Origin: Chitinimonas prasina
GTDB lineage: Bacteria; Pseudomonadota; Gammaproteobacteria; Burkholderiales; Chitinimonadaceae
Assembly (NCBI RefSeq): GCF_030160395.1
Contig: NZ_BSOG01000002.1
Span: 945,280 to 1,009,279 of the forward strand
Direction: 5' to 3'
Length of the DNA stretch: 64,000 nucleotides
Made by a program: the position numbers and the translations under genes. Every line of letters begins with the position of its first letter. The first letter of the stretch is position 1. The notes under the pieces are model-generated. The model was not told the origin of the DNA, searched no databases, and was given only the letters and a program-made list of their open reading frames with translations. Positions 53,859 through 62,116 of this stretch are shown one piece after another.

Positions 53859-55889
53859 CTATTTGTTGCCCAATGCCGCACCCTGGGCGAGATAGGTGGT
53901 ATTGCGCTCCTTCTCGACAAAATAGCGGTAGTCCTGCGGGCCGACATTGACGATGAAGCCCAGGTCCTTCCAGGCCGCCGTCATCTGATTGAAGGAATTG
54001 ATCCCCCGCGCATACAGCACAGGCTGGCCGGCGGCCGTGATACTGAAGCCCCCTTGCGACTGCACATTGAGCGTGAGGCCATTGACGCCCGAGAACTGCG
54101 CCGGCTGGCTGCTGACATAGCCATCCAGTACCTGGTTACCGGGGTCCAGATCCCCTGCAATGACATGCATGGGGCTTTGTGGCGGCCACCAGTAAACGTA
54201 GAACGCGGGCGGCACTTCGACACCATCATCGGCAGGGCTTTGATTGATGGCCGGGTTGTTGACGTTGGGCGTCTGCACCGTGCAGTCAAAGAAGTCAGCC
54301 TGCCAGGGTATGGCCATGCGCTTGGTCAGGTCGCCCGGCTCGGCCCCATCCCCGTTTTGCGGATCGCTGGTCAGCGACAGGCCGTTGGTGCGGTAGTACT
54401 CGCTGAATGCCGCCTCGCTACCTGTCCAGTGCGCAATATCATAGGCATACGGCGTACGGTAGAGCTGTGGCGTACGAACTATCCAGGTGGTCTCGATACC
54501 GGGCGAGAACGGCGCACCCACCAGGTTGCCGATCACCGCGCGGTCCAGTTCGGTCACACCCTGGCGCAGATCGGGTGGCGCGCAGCCAAGGTCGAACTTG
54601 CCCTTGGACCATTGATGCAGGAAGAAATACTGGGTGGGGCTCAGCGTCATGAACTTGTAGATCAGCTGATTGGTCACCGAGTTGTCGCCGGAATTGAGCG
54701 GCATCAGCGGTACGCCGTCCTCTGCAAACAGCGTATTGGGGCCGTTCTTGACCTGATCCATGAAGCGGTAGGACTGCGGCGGCACCGGCACCCGATAGTG
54801 GGCGAAGTAGTTCTCACGATTGGCGCGATTCCCTTCGGATGCATCGCGGATATCGAATGGCGGGTTGACGAAGTCCACCATGGATGGGGTTTGCGCCACC
54901 CAGCGATACCCTTCTGGCCGCTTGATGATGGGCAGGATATCGCGCTCGAAATTTGGCCGATAGTCCGGGTTGAAGCCGGCAAACGGATCGTAGCGATCGG
55001 CAGGGATAGGCCACTTCTTGGCGTCGTAGATGTCGGGTGCGTAGTTCAGGAAGCGCACCGAAATATCGTAGACGGTGTCGTCCAGCGTCACGATATTGAC
55101 CAGCTCCGGCGCAAACTTGGGGCTGCCTACGATCACCCATGCGGGCTCAAGCTCGATCTTGCTGCCGTCCTTGAAATACAGAGTTGCCTGGACATAACCA
55201 TCGGAAACGTCATCCCACCAATCGCTGGCGCCACGGAAGCTCGATAGCGTGGTGGTGCCGGCTGAATTGCCGAAACCGCCCAGCAGGATAAGCCGACCCG
55301 CTGTATCCATGCGCAATTCGCCCAGCGAATTGATAGCCGGGTTTAGGCTATCAGGCGGGAAGGAGAAATGCGGGTAGTCGGCCGGCGGGTTATAGCGTGA
55401 GAACGCTACCTGCTCGCCAGGCTTGGCTATGCTGCGCGGGCCTGGGTCTATCATCAGCGCCTTGCGATCAGCCGGATTGGTCACGCTGCCGTTGTTGAGC
55501 GGTACATGCTGATCAACGTAGTTGTTCCAATCACCAAACTCGAGGTCACCAGTCAGCTCGGAAAAAGTAAACCAGATTGGTTTCTTGTTGGCGATATGCG
55601 ATGTCCAGACGATCTTCTCGATACGCGGATCAGCCAGGGTGATCTCTGCGGCCTTGCCATCGCTGTGCTCGAAAATCTTGAACCGTGCGGCCTGCCGCTT
55701 GATACCGCCGATAGCGTCCTTGAACTGCCTGACATACTGGATCTGGCCATCAACGACGACCGGATCACCGTTGGCGTGACAGGCTATGGGTAAGCCACCC
55801 AAGGTCTCCGGGCCAAGGTAGAAATCAGTCTGGCTGTTGCCAATACGCGCGACCCCCACCTTGGGGTGTATGGAAAAACTACTGGTCAT
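53859..55889 (-). CDS. LodA/GoxA-type amine or amino-acid oxidase with cysteine-tryptophyl quinone
   Basis: 676 residues. The N-terminus FSIHPKVGVARIGNSQTDFY is the hallmark of the family of L-lysine epsilon-oxidase LodA and glycine oxidase GoxA. They deaminate amino acids and release hydrogen peroxide, often as antimicrobial. The candidate cofactor residues are Cys536 (PWQADFFDC) and Trp567 or Trp568 (YVYWWPPQSP). They are about 31 residues apart, which is closer than my recollection of LodA's pair. No signal peptide is seen, as in LodA. The ATG at 55889 has GAGGAGGG 5 nt upstream; the frame runs on to 56336 but lacks family similarity. Substrate unknown. Confidence 0.85.
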   Translation of the reverse strand: MTSSFSIHPKVGVARIGNSQTDFYLGPETLGGLPIACHANGDPVVVDGQIQYVRQFKDAIGGIKRQAARFKIFEHSDGKAAEITLADPRIEKIVWTSHIANKKPIWFTFSELTGDLEFGDWNNYVDQHVPLNNGSVTNPADRKALMIDPGPRSIAKPGEQVAFSRYNPPADYPHFSFPPDSLNPAINSLGELRMDTAGRLILLGGFGNSAGTTTLSSFRGASDWWDDVSDGYVQATLYFKDGSKIELEPAWVIVGSPKFAPELVNIVTLDDTVYDISVRFLNYAPDIYDAKKWPIPADRYDPFAGFNPDYRPNFERDILPIIKRPEGYRWVAQTPSMVDFVNPPFDIRDASEGNRANRENYFAHYRVPVPPQSYRFMDQVKNGPNTLFAEDGVPLMPLNSGDNSVTNQLIYKFMTLSPTQYFFLHQWSKGKFDLGCAPPDLRQGVTELDRAVIGNLVGAPFSPGIETTWIVRTPQLYRTPYAYDIAHWTGSEAAFSEYYRTNGLSLTSDPQNGDGAEPGDLTKRMAIPWQADFFDCTVQTPNVNNPAINQSPADDGVEVPPAFYVYWWPPQSPMHVIAGDLDPGNQVLDGYVSSQPAQFSGVNGLTLNVQSQGGFSITAAGQPVLYARGINSFNQMTAAWKDLGFIVNVGPQDYRYFVEKERNTTYLAQGAALGNK

Positions 55890-56103
55890 GCTGCCCTCCT
55901 CTATGAACATGAATCCGGCGTTCGCCGGTGCTCTACTGGTGCCCGACGCTTGCGCGCCGTGCGTTTGCTGCTCGCCTCTTGGGTGCGATCTGCGGCGGAT
56001 AAAGCGCGCCCGCCAGCCTGCGCCGTGCAGTGCCCATCCTTGCACCCCATGCAGCCTGATTGGGCGCTCGGAGGCGGGGAAAGGTTTAGGCAGTAGCGAA
56101 AGC

Positions 56104-56226
56104 TTACGGGGTGGTAGCTGAACCAGTACGGCGCGACGCCGTAGTGGGGCTAGCGAAGAAGGCTGGCCTGTACTCAGGCGCGGGAATACTGCAGGTGTCG
56201 TAGCTGACGGTGTCGATGGATGCCAT
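56104..56226 (-). CDS. Possible 40-residue leader peptide gene upstream of the LodA-like gene
   Basis: A complete small frame starts at the ATG at 56226, with AGGAGG 10 nt upstream, a consensus ribosome site in a region that otherwise lacks genes. The product begins MASIDTVSYDTCSIPAPEY, has one Cys, and ends TTP. It lies 214 nt upstream of the LodA-like start on the same strand. It could be a translated leader, a small partner, or a modified-peptide precursor. Alternatively it is a chance frame beside a strong ribosome site. Confidence 0.4.
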   Translation of the reverse strand: MASIDTVSYDTCSIPAPEYRPAFFASPTTASRRTGSATTP

Positions 56227-56638
56227 CTTTGCCGTTCCTCCTTGTATATGGATAGGACCGCCGCTTTTTTATGAACTACTGGCGCGGCTGGTCTTGGGGC
56301 TGAATCAGTGCAACGGTACGATGGCTTGAGCCCCAATACGGCGCCTGTTGGCGCCCATCAGAACCCGGCTGGCCACATCGCCACCCGTCCAACAGGTATC
56401 GTAGGAGGGAATTACAGAATTGAAAGGGTAAGATGAAAAAAGTGGGTGCCAGGCTGCTAGTGGCTTGCATCCAGTCCGGCTGCGATACAAGCTACCCACG
56501 CCATAGCAAGTGCCCTACGCCCTCTGAGTCGCTAATAAAACCAAGCGTAGCGGTTCTGGCTAGGCGCGCGCAGCTGACAGTACGTGGGTACGGTAAGCTC
56601 GCACAACAACGCCAGAAGGTTTTTTAGCGGCGCTAGCC
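56227..56638. other. Gap between the small leader ORF and the methyltransferase
   Basis: 412 bp with repeat copy d on the right. The left part should hold the promoter for the LodA-like unit. Short frames in both strands have no ribosome site or family resemblance. Confidence 0.35.
56531..56630 (-). repeat. Dispersed inverted-repeat element, well-preserved copy in reverse (copy d)
   Basis: On the minus strand the sequence is CCGCTAAAAAACC-TTCTGGCGTTGTTGTG-CGAGCTTACCGTACCCACGTACTGTC…CTAGCCAGAACCGCTACGCTTGG…TTTTATTAGC. Block order and wording match the copy at 20208-20325, with a short internal deletion in the variable middle. The end is 8 bp from the methyltransferase start codon. Confidence 0.8.
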
Positions 56639-57262
56639 ATGACAGACATCAAACTGCATTGGGAATCGGTATACCAGGCCAAGGCGCCTGATGCCGTTAG
56701 CTGGTACAGCCCGCATCTGGTCACCTCATTGCGGCTTATCGGCGAACTGTCGCCGAGCAAGGACGCGGCCATCATAGATGTCGGCGGCGGCGAAGCCACG
56801 CTGGTGGATGATCTGCTGGCCGACGACTACACGCAGCTGAGCGTGCTGGATATCTCGCAAGCAGCCGTGGATGTAACCCGGCAAAGGCTGGGCGCACATG
56901 CCGCACAGGTACACTGGCTGGTGGCTGATATCGCGTCTGTCAGGCTGGACACAGCGCACTACGACCTATGGCACGACCGGGCAGTGTTCCACTTCCTGAC
57001 TACAGCGGCGGCCAGGCAGGCCTATGTCCGCCAGTTGGCCCACGCACTCAAGCCTGGCGGCCATGCCATCATGGCGACCTTTGGCCCTGACGGCCCGCTG
57101 AAATGCAGCGGCCTGGATATCGTCCGCTACGATGCAGCAAGTCTGCAGCGAGAGCTGGGCCCGCAGTTCACCTTGCTCGACAGCTTTACTGAGCCGCATC
57201 AAACACCTTTCGGCACGACCCAGCAATTCCTCTATGGGGTGTTCAGGCGGGCCAAGCCCTAG
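56639..57262 (+). CDS. Class I SAM-dependent methyltransferase
   Basis: 207 residues with the SAM-binding motif IIDVGGGEATLVDDLL, then LSVLDISQAAVD (acidic motif) and LKPGGHAIMATFGPDGP. The protein has just one cysteine, so it is not an ArsM-type arsenite methyltransferase, which needs three. The N-terminal HWESVYQAKAPDAVSWY is shared by a set of bacterial small-molecule methyltransferases. Its 3' end overlaps that of the ArsO-like gene by 20 bp in convergent orientation. Substrate unknown. Confidence 0.85.
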   Translation: MTDIKLHWESVYQAKAPDAVSWYSPHLVTSLRLIGELSPSKDAAIIDVGGGEATLVDDLLADDYTQLSVLDISQAAVDVTRQRLGAHAAQVHWLVADIASVRLDTAHYDLWHDRAVFHFLTTAAARQAYVRQLAHALKPGGHAIMATFGPDGPLKCSGLDIVRYDAASLQRELGPQFTLLDSFTEPHQTPFGTTQQFLYGVFRRAKP

Positions 57263-58316
57263 CAGACTGGAGCTTGGTCGATTGCAGATGGGCTGCCAGG
57301 TGCGACATCAGCCAGGCTGCATCCGGCCCTACCCCGCGCAAAGTGGCAGAGGCGAAATTACGTTGGCGCGACAGCCCGACAAAATACAGACCAGGCACAT
57401 CCAGCGCGATACCCTGGTGCTGCCGTACCAAGCCCTCTGGCGTCACCACGCCGAGATCAGCCAGGTAGGGCATATGGGGCCGGAAACCGGTAGCGAACAG
57501 CAGGGTATCGACTCGCTCCCGCTTGCCATCGGCCCAAACCACCTCGTCAGCCACCGCCTCGCGGAACATGGGCCGGCGGGCGGGCTTACCAGACTTGATA
57601 GCACGGCGATAACGGCCGTCATCCAGCACTGGCGTACTCTGGTCGTCCAGCCAGCGAGTGCGCTCCAAGCCGGTAGCGGCCAGCCAGAAGTGAAAATCCA
57701 GCCCCAGCACCCGCTGCGGAAAAAAACGTATAGGCCGGCGCGTAGCCAAGCTGACATCGGCCGTGTCCGCCAGCTCGCAGGCAATCTGCACGCCCGAGTT
57801 GGCCCCACCCACCACCACGACCCTGTGCCCAGCAAAATCGGCAGGATCACGATAGCTGCCGCTGTGCAGCACACGGCCACCAAAATCGGCCAGACCGGGA
57901 ATCGACGGCATGAAGGGCGTACCAAAAGCACCAGAAGCGGCAATCACGGCGCGGGCGACATAGCCTTTACCCTCGGCCGTCTGCAGCCAGAAACCGCCAC
58001 CCTCCCGCCTGACCGTGCTGACACGCTGACCATACCGTATGGGTAGGTCGAAATGACGTGCATAGTCCTCCAGGTATCCTGCTACCTCATCCCGGCTGGG
58101 ATAGTGGCCCGGCGCAGCCGGAAACGCCAAGCCAGGCAAGGCGGAGTAGCGGGCGGGCGAGAACAGCGTCAGGCTGTCGTAATAACCCCGCCATGCGCCG
58201 CTGGCCTGGGTGCCTGCCTCCAGCAGCAGAAAACGGTAACCTGCCCGCTGCAGATGATAGCCCGCAGCCAGGCCAGCCTGGCCCGCACCAATGATGATGA
58301 CGTCAACGTGTTCCAT
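57243..58316 (-). CDS. arsO: ArsO-like flavin-containing monooxygenase
   Basis: 357 residues with the FAD motif IIGAGQAGLAAGYHLQ, the NADPH motif VVVGGANSGVQIACELA and ATGFRPH near the end. Similar flavin monooxygenases labelled ArsO occur in many arsenic operons; their reaction is not settled. I start at the ATG at 58316, where the FAD motif begins normally; the frame extends to 58388. It lies 10 bp downstream of the MFS gene, so it is the third gene of a minus-strand arsenic operon. Confidence 0.82.
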   Translation of the reverse strand: MEHVDVIIIGAGQAGLAAGYHLQRAGYRFLLLEAGTQASGAWRGYYDSLTLFSPARYSALPGLAFPAAPGHYPSRDEVAGYLEDYARHFDLPIRYGQRVSTVRREGGGFWLQTAEGKGYVARAVIAASGAFGTPFMPSIPGLADFGGRVLHSGSYRDPADFAGHRVVVVGGANSGVQIACELADTADVSLATRRPIRFFPQRVLGLDFHFWLAATGLERTRWLDDQSTPVLDDGRYRRAIKSGKPARRPMFREAVADEVVWADGKRERVDTLLFATGFRPHMPYLADLGVVTPEGLVRQHQGIALDVPGLYFVGLSRQRNFASATLRGVGPDAAWLMSHLAAHLQSTKLQSARAWPA

Positions 58317-58326
58317 ATAATCTCGC

Positions 58327-59559
58327 TTAAGTTTGCTTGGCTTGAACGCGGTGCAGTGGCGCCGTAGCGGGCCTGGCCCGATAGGCAAAGACGAAGGCAG
58401 CCCAGCCCAGTACGCCCAGGCAGGTCAGCCCGAGCAAGGTAGCCGATCCGCCCCACTGCGCCAGGCCATATGCGGCCATGGCAGGCGCCAGGGCTCGGGC
58501 AAACAACCCTGGTGCCGATACCCAGCCCAGCGCCACACCATAGTTGGCACTGCCCAGCAACTCAGCTGGCGCCATGCCGCGAACGATGGTGAGCACGCCA
58601 TTGCTGGCGCCATAGAGGCAGGCAAACAGCACTGCCAGCCAAGGCGCCTGTTTGGCCAGCAGCAGGAGCACCATCGCCGTCGGCAGCATCAGATGGGCCA
58701 CATAGCCACTCCAGCGCACCGACAGACGCTGTGCCAGCAGCATGTCCAGCAAGCGTCCTGCCACCTGCATGGGGCCAAACAGCGTGACACTGAGCATGAT
58801 CAGCGTGGGACTCACCGCACGATCAGCCAACAGCAGGCCGGCGTGTGCCGACAAGGTACCCCCTAGCAAGGCCGTCATGCCGATGGCAACGGCAAGCCCC
58901 CAATAAGCCGGCGAGCGCAGCATCTGCATCCATGGCATGTCAGCGGGCGAGACCTCGGTGGCGGCCACTGCGGGCACCACCCTGGGCAGCGCACGATGCA
59001 AGGGTAAGCAGACCAAAACGTGCAATGCGGCATAGCCAAGCAGGGTAAGACGCCAACCCCACAGCCCCTCCAGCCAGTAGGAGAGTGGCCAGAACACCGT
59101 GCTGGCAAAACCGCCCACCAGGGTAAGAAGGGTCATGGCCCGCCTGAACTCGGTATGCGCAAACTCGTGCAGCGCGGTAAAGGCCGCCTCGTAGAGGGTA
59201 AGCGCCATGGCCACGCCAGCCAGTAACCAGGCCAGCAGGAAAGTGTAAGGGCCCGATGCCGCCGCGAGGCCAGCCAGGCTGAGGCTGGCAAGGACAGAAC
59301 CCAGGCTGAGCCCCCAACGGCCACCATGGCGGGCCAGTAGCTGCCCAGCCAGCGGAGCACACAAGGCCGCCAGCAACAGGCCCGCCGAATACGCGCCGAA
59401 TATACCCGGCAGGCTCCAGCCCGTACTGGTCTGTATGGGTTGCGCCAGGAAGGTAATACCGTAGTAAAGCGTACCCCACGAAATCACCTGCCCTGGCGCC
59501 AGCAACCATAGCGCACGCATGCCGGGCGAGCGGGAATGCGTGTTTTGCACGGGCGGCAC
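58327..59559 (-). CDS. Major facilitator superfamily transporter in the arsenic operon
   Basis: 410 residues with about twelve membrane segments (WLLAPGQVISWGTLYYGITF, PLAGQLLARHGGRWGLSLG with the typical loop 2-3 motif, LLAWLLAGVAMALTLYEAAF). The start is a GTG directly after the stop of the flavoprotein gene, so the two are coupled; an ATG at 59520 is possible. The neighbours suggest export of arsenite or an organoarsenical, as for ArsK or ArsJ carriers, but I cannot assign which. Confidence 0.82.
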   Translation of the reverse strand: MPPVQNTHSRSPGMRALWLLAPGQVISWGTLYYGITFLAQPIQTSTGWSLPGIFGAYSAGLLLAALCAPLAGQLLARHGGRWGLSLGSVLASLSLAGLAAASGPYTFLLAWLLAGVAMALTLYEAAFTALHEFAHTEFRRAMTLLTLVGGFASTVFWPLSYWLEGLWGWRLTLLGYAALHVLVCLPLHRALPRVVPAVAATEVSPADMPWMQMLRSPAYWGLAVAIGMTALLGGTLSAHAGLLLADRAVSPTLIMLSVTLFGPMQVAGRLLDMLLAQRLSVRWSGYVAHLMLPTAMVLLLLAKQAPWLAVLFACLYGASNGVLTIVRGMAPAELLGSANYGVALGWVSAPGLFARALAPAMAAYGLAQWGGSATLLGLTCLGVLGWAAFVFAYRARPATAPLHRVQAKQT

Positions 59560-61020
59560 TCAGCAACAGCCTGCCACAGCGTGCCCGGCCTTGTCGGCGG
59601 GCACACCGCAACCGCAGCCCGCCTTGCCGGTCTGCTTGGCGGCAGCGTCCTGTGCGCAGCAAGCGTCGATGCCTACCGGCGCGGCGCCACCACAGCAGGT
59701 GCTGGCCACCATCGCCGCAGCCGGCATGGCAACGCAACAAGCGCCCTGCTCCACCATGCCAGGCAAGCCAGCACTACAGACACCGGTTTCAGGCAGGTCC
59801 AGCCGTACATCTTCGGCAGCAGCCAGGTCACCCGCCAGGGCGGCGGCCACCGAGCGCACCTGCTCGTAGCCGGTCGCCATCAGAAAAGTCGGTGCACGCC
59901 CATAGCTCTTGGCGCCCACCACATAGAAACCCGGTTCGGGGTGCGCCAACTCACGGTGGCCATGGGGGCGCACCGTACCGCAGCTGTGCTCATTCGGGTC
60001 TATCAGCGGTGCCAAGGCTTCGGAGCTCTCCAGCCAGGCATCCAGCCGCACCCGTAGTTCGCGCGTCAGTGCCAGGTCAGGGCGCGAACCGGTGGCGCAG
60101 ATCACCTCATCCACCCCCGTCAGTTCGGTCAGGCCCTGCGGAGTATGGGCGCGGACGGTGAGCCCGGTCAGGCCGGCCTGCATGGATGCAATACGGAACT
60201 CGGTATGCACTGTCAGGCGCCCCTGCTCAATCAAGCGCTGCAGGCGCTGGCCCAACTCGCCCCGCGCCTGCAGCTGGTCAGCCTCGCCCCCGCCAAATAC
60301 ACGGCGCAGATTGTTGCCCCGTACTGCCCAATGCACGCGGGTGCGCTCGTCCTGCTGGCCGAGATCGGCAAGCGCCAGCAGCGCCTGGGCGGCAGAATGG
60401 CCAGCACCAACCACCAGCACGCACTTACCGGCATAGCGTGCGCGGTCCTTGCCCAACACGTCGGGTATGCCATAGCGGATACGGTCGGCGTGTGCAGTCT
60501 CACCAATCGCCGGTAGCCCATTGGCACCTAGCGGGTTAGGCATGGCCCAGGTCCCGGTCGCATCCAGCACGGCACCGGCCAAATGCTCGCTCACGCCGCC
60601 ATCGCGCTCGATCTGCAGCAGAAAAGGAGCTTGGTCGCGGCCTGCCGTCTTGATCTTGTCCATACCGAGGCGCGATACCGCCAGCACTCGGCTATTGAGC
60701 TGGATCTGCTCGCGCAAGGCCCTACCCAAGGGCTGCAGATAGAACTGATCCAGCTCGCCCGCCGTGGGCAAGGCATCCAGATCGGGGGCTTGCCAACCGC
60801 CCTGTTCCAGCAGGCTGCGCGCAGCGTGATCGATGTTGTAGCGCCAAGGCGAAAACAGCGGGACATGTGCCACCGCACGCATGCTGCTGCCCACCGATTC
60901 CGCCGCTTCAAATACTGTGGGCCTGATACCACGGACCAGCATATGCGCCGCCGCAGCCAAGCCAACCGGGCCGGCACCCAATATGGCCACACCGTATTGC
61001 TGAATCAAAGGGGAAGTCAT
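59560..61020 (-). CDS. FAD/NAD(P)-binding flavoprotein with cysteine-rich tail, arsenic operon
   Basis: 486 residues. Rossmann FAD motif VAILGAGPVGLAAAAHML at the N-terminus, a second dinucleotide motif VLVVGAGHSAAQALLAL near residue 215, and ATGSRPDLALTRELR. The last 70 residues contain 11 cysteines in five pairs or near-pairs (ACC, TCC, ACC, CGC, GCC) separated by Ala/Gly-rich links. This is a likely metal or metalloid-binding tail. It heads the minus-strand operon with the MFS carrier and ArsO. It may oxidise or bind trivalent arsenic or organoarsenicals; the reaction is unproven. Confidence 0.82.
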   Translation of the reverse strand: MTSPLIQQYGVAILGAGPVGLAAAAHMLVRGIRPTVFEAAESVGSSMRAVAHVPLFSPWRYNIDHAARSLLEQGGWQAPDLDALPTAGELDQFYLQPLGRALREQIQLNSRVLAVSRLGMDKIKTAGRDQAPFLLQIERDGGVSEHLAGAVLDATGTWAMPNPLGANGLPAIGETAHADRIRYGIPDVLGKDRARYAGKCVLVVGAGHSAAQALLALADLGQQDERTRVHWAVRGNNLRRVFGGGEADQLQARGELGQRLQRLIEQGRLTVHTEFRIASMQAGLTGLTVRAHTPQGLTELTGVDEVICATGSRPDLALTRELRVRLDAWLESSEALAPLIDPNEHSCGTVRPHGHRELAHPEPGFYVVGAKSYGRAPTFLMATGYEQVRSVAAALAGDLAAAEDVRLDLPETGVCSAGLPGMVEQGACCVAMPAAAMVASTCCGGAAPVGIDACCAQDAAAKQTGKAGCGCGVPADKAGHAVAGCC

Positions 61021-61226
61021 CGCAGGCTCCTTGGTCGGTTATGAGGGGGCGGCGACCCAATCGATAGACATCAAGTCGCCAAGTCATTATTTCTACACTT
61101 CTAGAATAATAGATACAAAAACATCAAGTCAAGATAATTCCAAAAATATCGAATCAATCACCCGACAGGCGCATCCACCAAACCTGGGTTACGCCAAGGC
61201 GTACACTGGGGGCATCGTCATACTCA
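61021..61226. promoter_or_regulatory. AT-rich promoter region of the minus-strand arsenic operon
   Basis: A strongly AT-rich stretch (about 61081-61160) precedes the flavoprotein gene. It contains ATTATT (61086-61091) and AATAAT (61105-61110) as an inverted pair around TCTACACTTCTAG. This is a plausible ArsR operator. The promoter of alkB, if any, must be further right. Confidence 0.4.
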
Positions 61227-61336
61227 GCGCTGCAGACAAAAGCTTTCTGGCGCTATTGTGCGAACTTGCCGTACCCGCGTACTGTCCGCTGGGCTTGCAC
61301 CTCTAGCCAGAACCCTGCGCTGGTTTGTGATGACGG
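61227..61336 (+). repeat. Dispersed inverted-repeat element, diverged copy (copy e)
   Basis: TTTCTGGCGCTATTGTGCGAACTTGCCGTACCC…GCGTACTGTCCGC matches the copy at 20208-20325 closely in its middle. The right half retains TAGCCAGAACC and a decayed GCGCTGGTTTGTG. Terminal repeats are worn. Confidence 0.7.
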
Positions 61337-61375
61337 CTCCCGGCGCACCCTTCGCACTCCCCCGAATACCGACCG

Positions 61376-62023
61376 ATGACACCCGACCTGTTTGCCGATC
61401 AACCCGCCATCTGGCAGGAACACCTGATACCAGGCGCCGTGGTATTGCGCGGCCAAGCCCTGATGCAAGCCGACAGCCTGCTGACAACCGTGGCGCAACT
61501 GCTGGTGGCGGCACCACTGCGCCATATGCTCACCCCAGGCGGCCAGACCATGTCGGTCGCCATGAGCAATTGCGGCCAGTTGGGTTGGATCAGCGACCGC
61601 CATGGCTATCGATACTGCGCGCAAGACCCCACCAGCGGCCAGCCCTGGCCTGCCATGCCGCCATCCTTGCAGCAACTGGCAGCGCAGGCCGCGGATCTGG
61701 CGGGCTTTGCCGGGTTCGAGCCCGATGCCTGCCTGATCAACCGCTATCTGGCGGGCACCCGCCTGTCGCTGCATCAGGATAAGGATGAGCGTGACTTCAC
61801 CCAACCCATCGTGTCCATCTCGCTGGGCTTGCCGGCAACCTTTCTGTTTGGCGGCGCACGCCGCACCGACCCGGTAAGACGTATCCCGCTCAACCATGGC
61901 GATATCGTGGTGTGGGGTGGCCCAGCCCGCCGTCACTACCATGGCGTGGCGCCACTCAAGGCTGGCCTGCACCCCGTGCTGGGCGAACAGCGCATCAACC
62001 TGACTTTGCGCAAAGCCGGCTGA
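61376..62023 (+). CDS. alkB: AlkB-type DNA repair dioxygenase
   Basis: Iron/2-oxoglutarate dioxygenase that removes alkyl lesions from DNA bases. Iron ligands are in LHQDKDERD (His and Asp) and RRHYHGV (His). The oxoglutarate-binding RINLTLR is at the C-terminus. SLGLPATFLFGG and HGDIVVWGGPARR are classic. The ATG at 61376 gives a 215-residue protein of normal size. Confidence 0.95.
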   Translation: MTPDLFADQPAIWQEHLIPGAVVLRGQALMQADSLLTTVAQLLVAAPLRHMLTPGGQTMSVAMSNCGQLGWISDRHGYRYCAQDPTSGQPWPAMPPSLQQLAAQAADLAGFAGFEPDACLINRYLAGTRLSLHQDKDERDFTQPIVSISLGLPATFLFGGARRTDPVRRIPLNHGDIVVWGGPARRHYHGVAPLKAGLHPVLGEQRINLTLRKAG

Positions 62024-62116
62024 TAGGTGGCTACAGAGCCTTGGTGTTTGCAGCGGCTTCTGTTCCGGGCACAAAGCCGGCAGAATGCCCGCAAGCCAAG
62101 CAAGAGAAACGCCCGT

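Noticed and set aside
53853-55247. A 464-codon plus-strand frame opposite the LodA-like gene
   Set aside because: It is antisense to a gene with clear family motifs and strong ribosome site; the product resembles nothing and is a GC-rich shadow.
55901-56050. A second small minus-strand ORF (49 codons) between the 40-codon ORF and the LodA-like gene
   Set aside because: Weak ribosome site, highly basic odd composition and overlap with the LodA-like ribosome region make it probably a chance frame.
56639-57262. Arsenite methyltransferase (ArsM) as the identity of the methyltransferase
   Set aside because: Only one cysteine is present, while ArsM needs conserved cysteines for As(III) binding.
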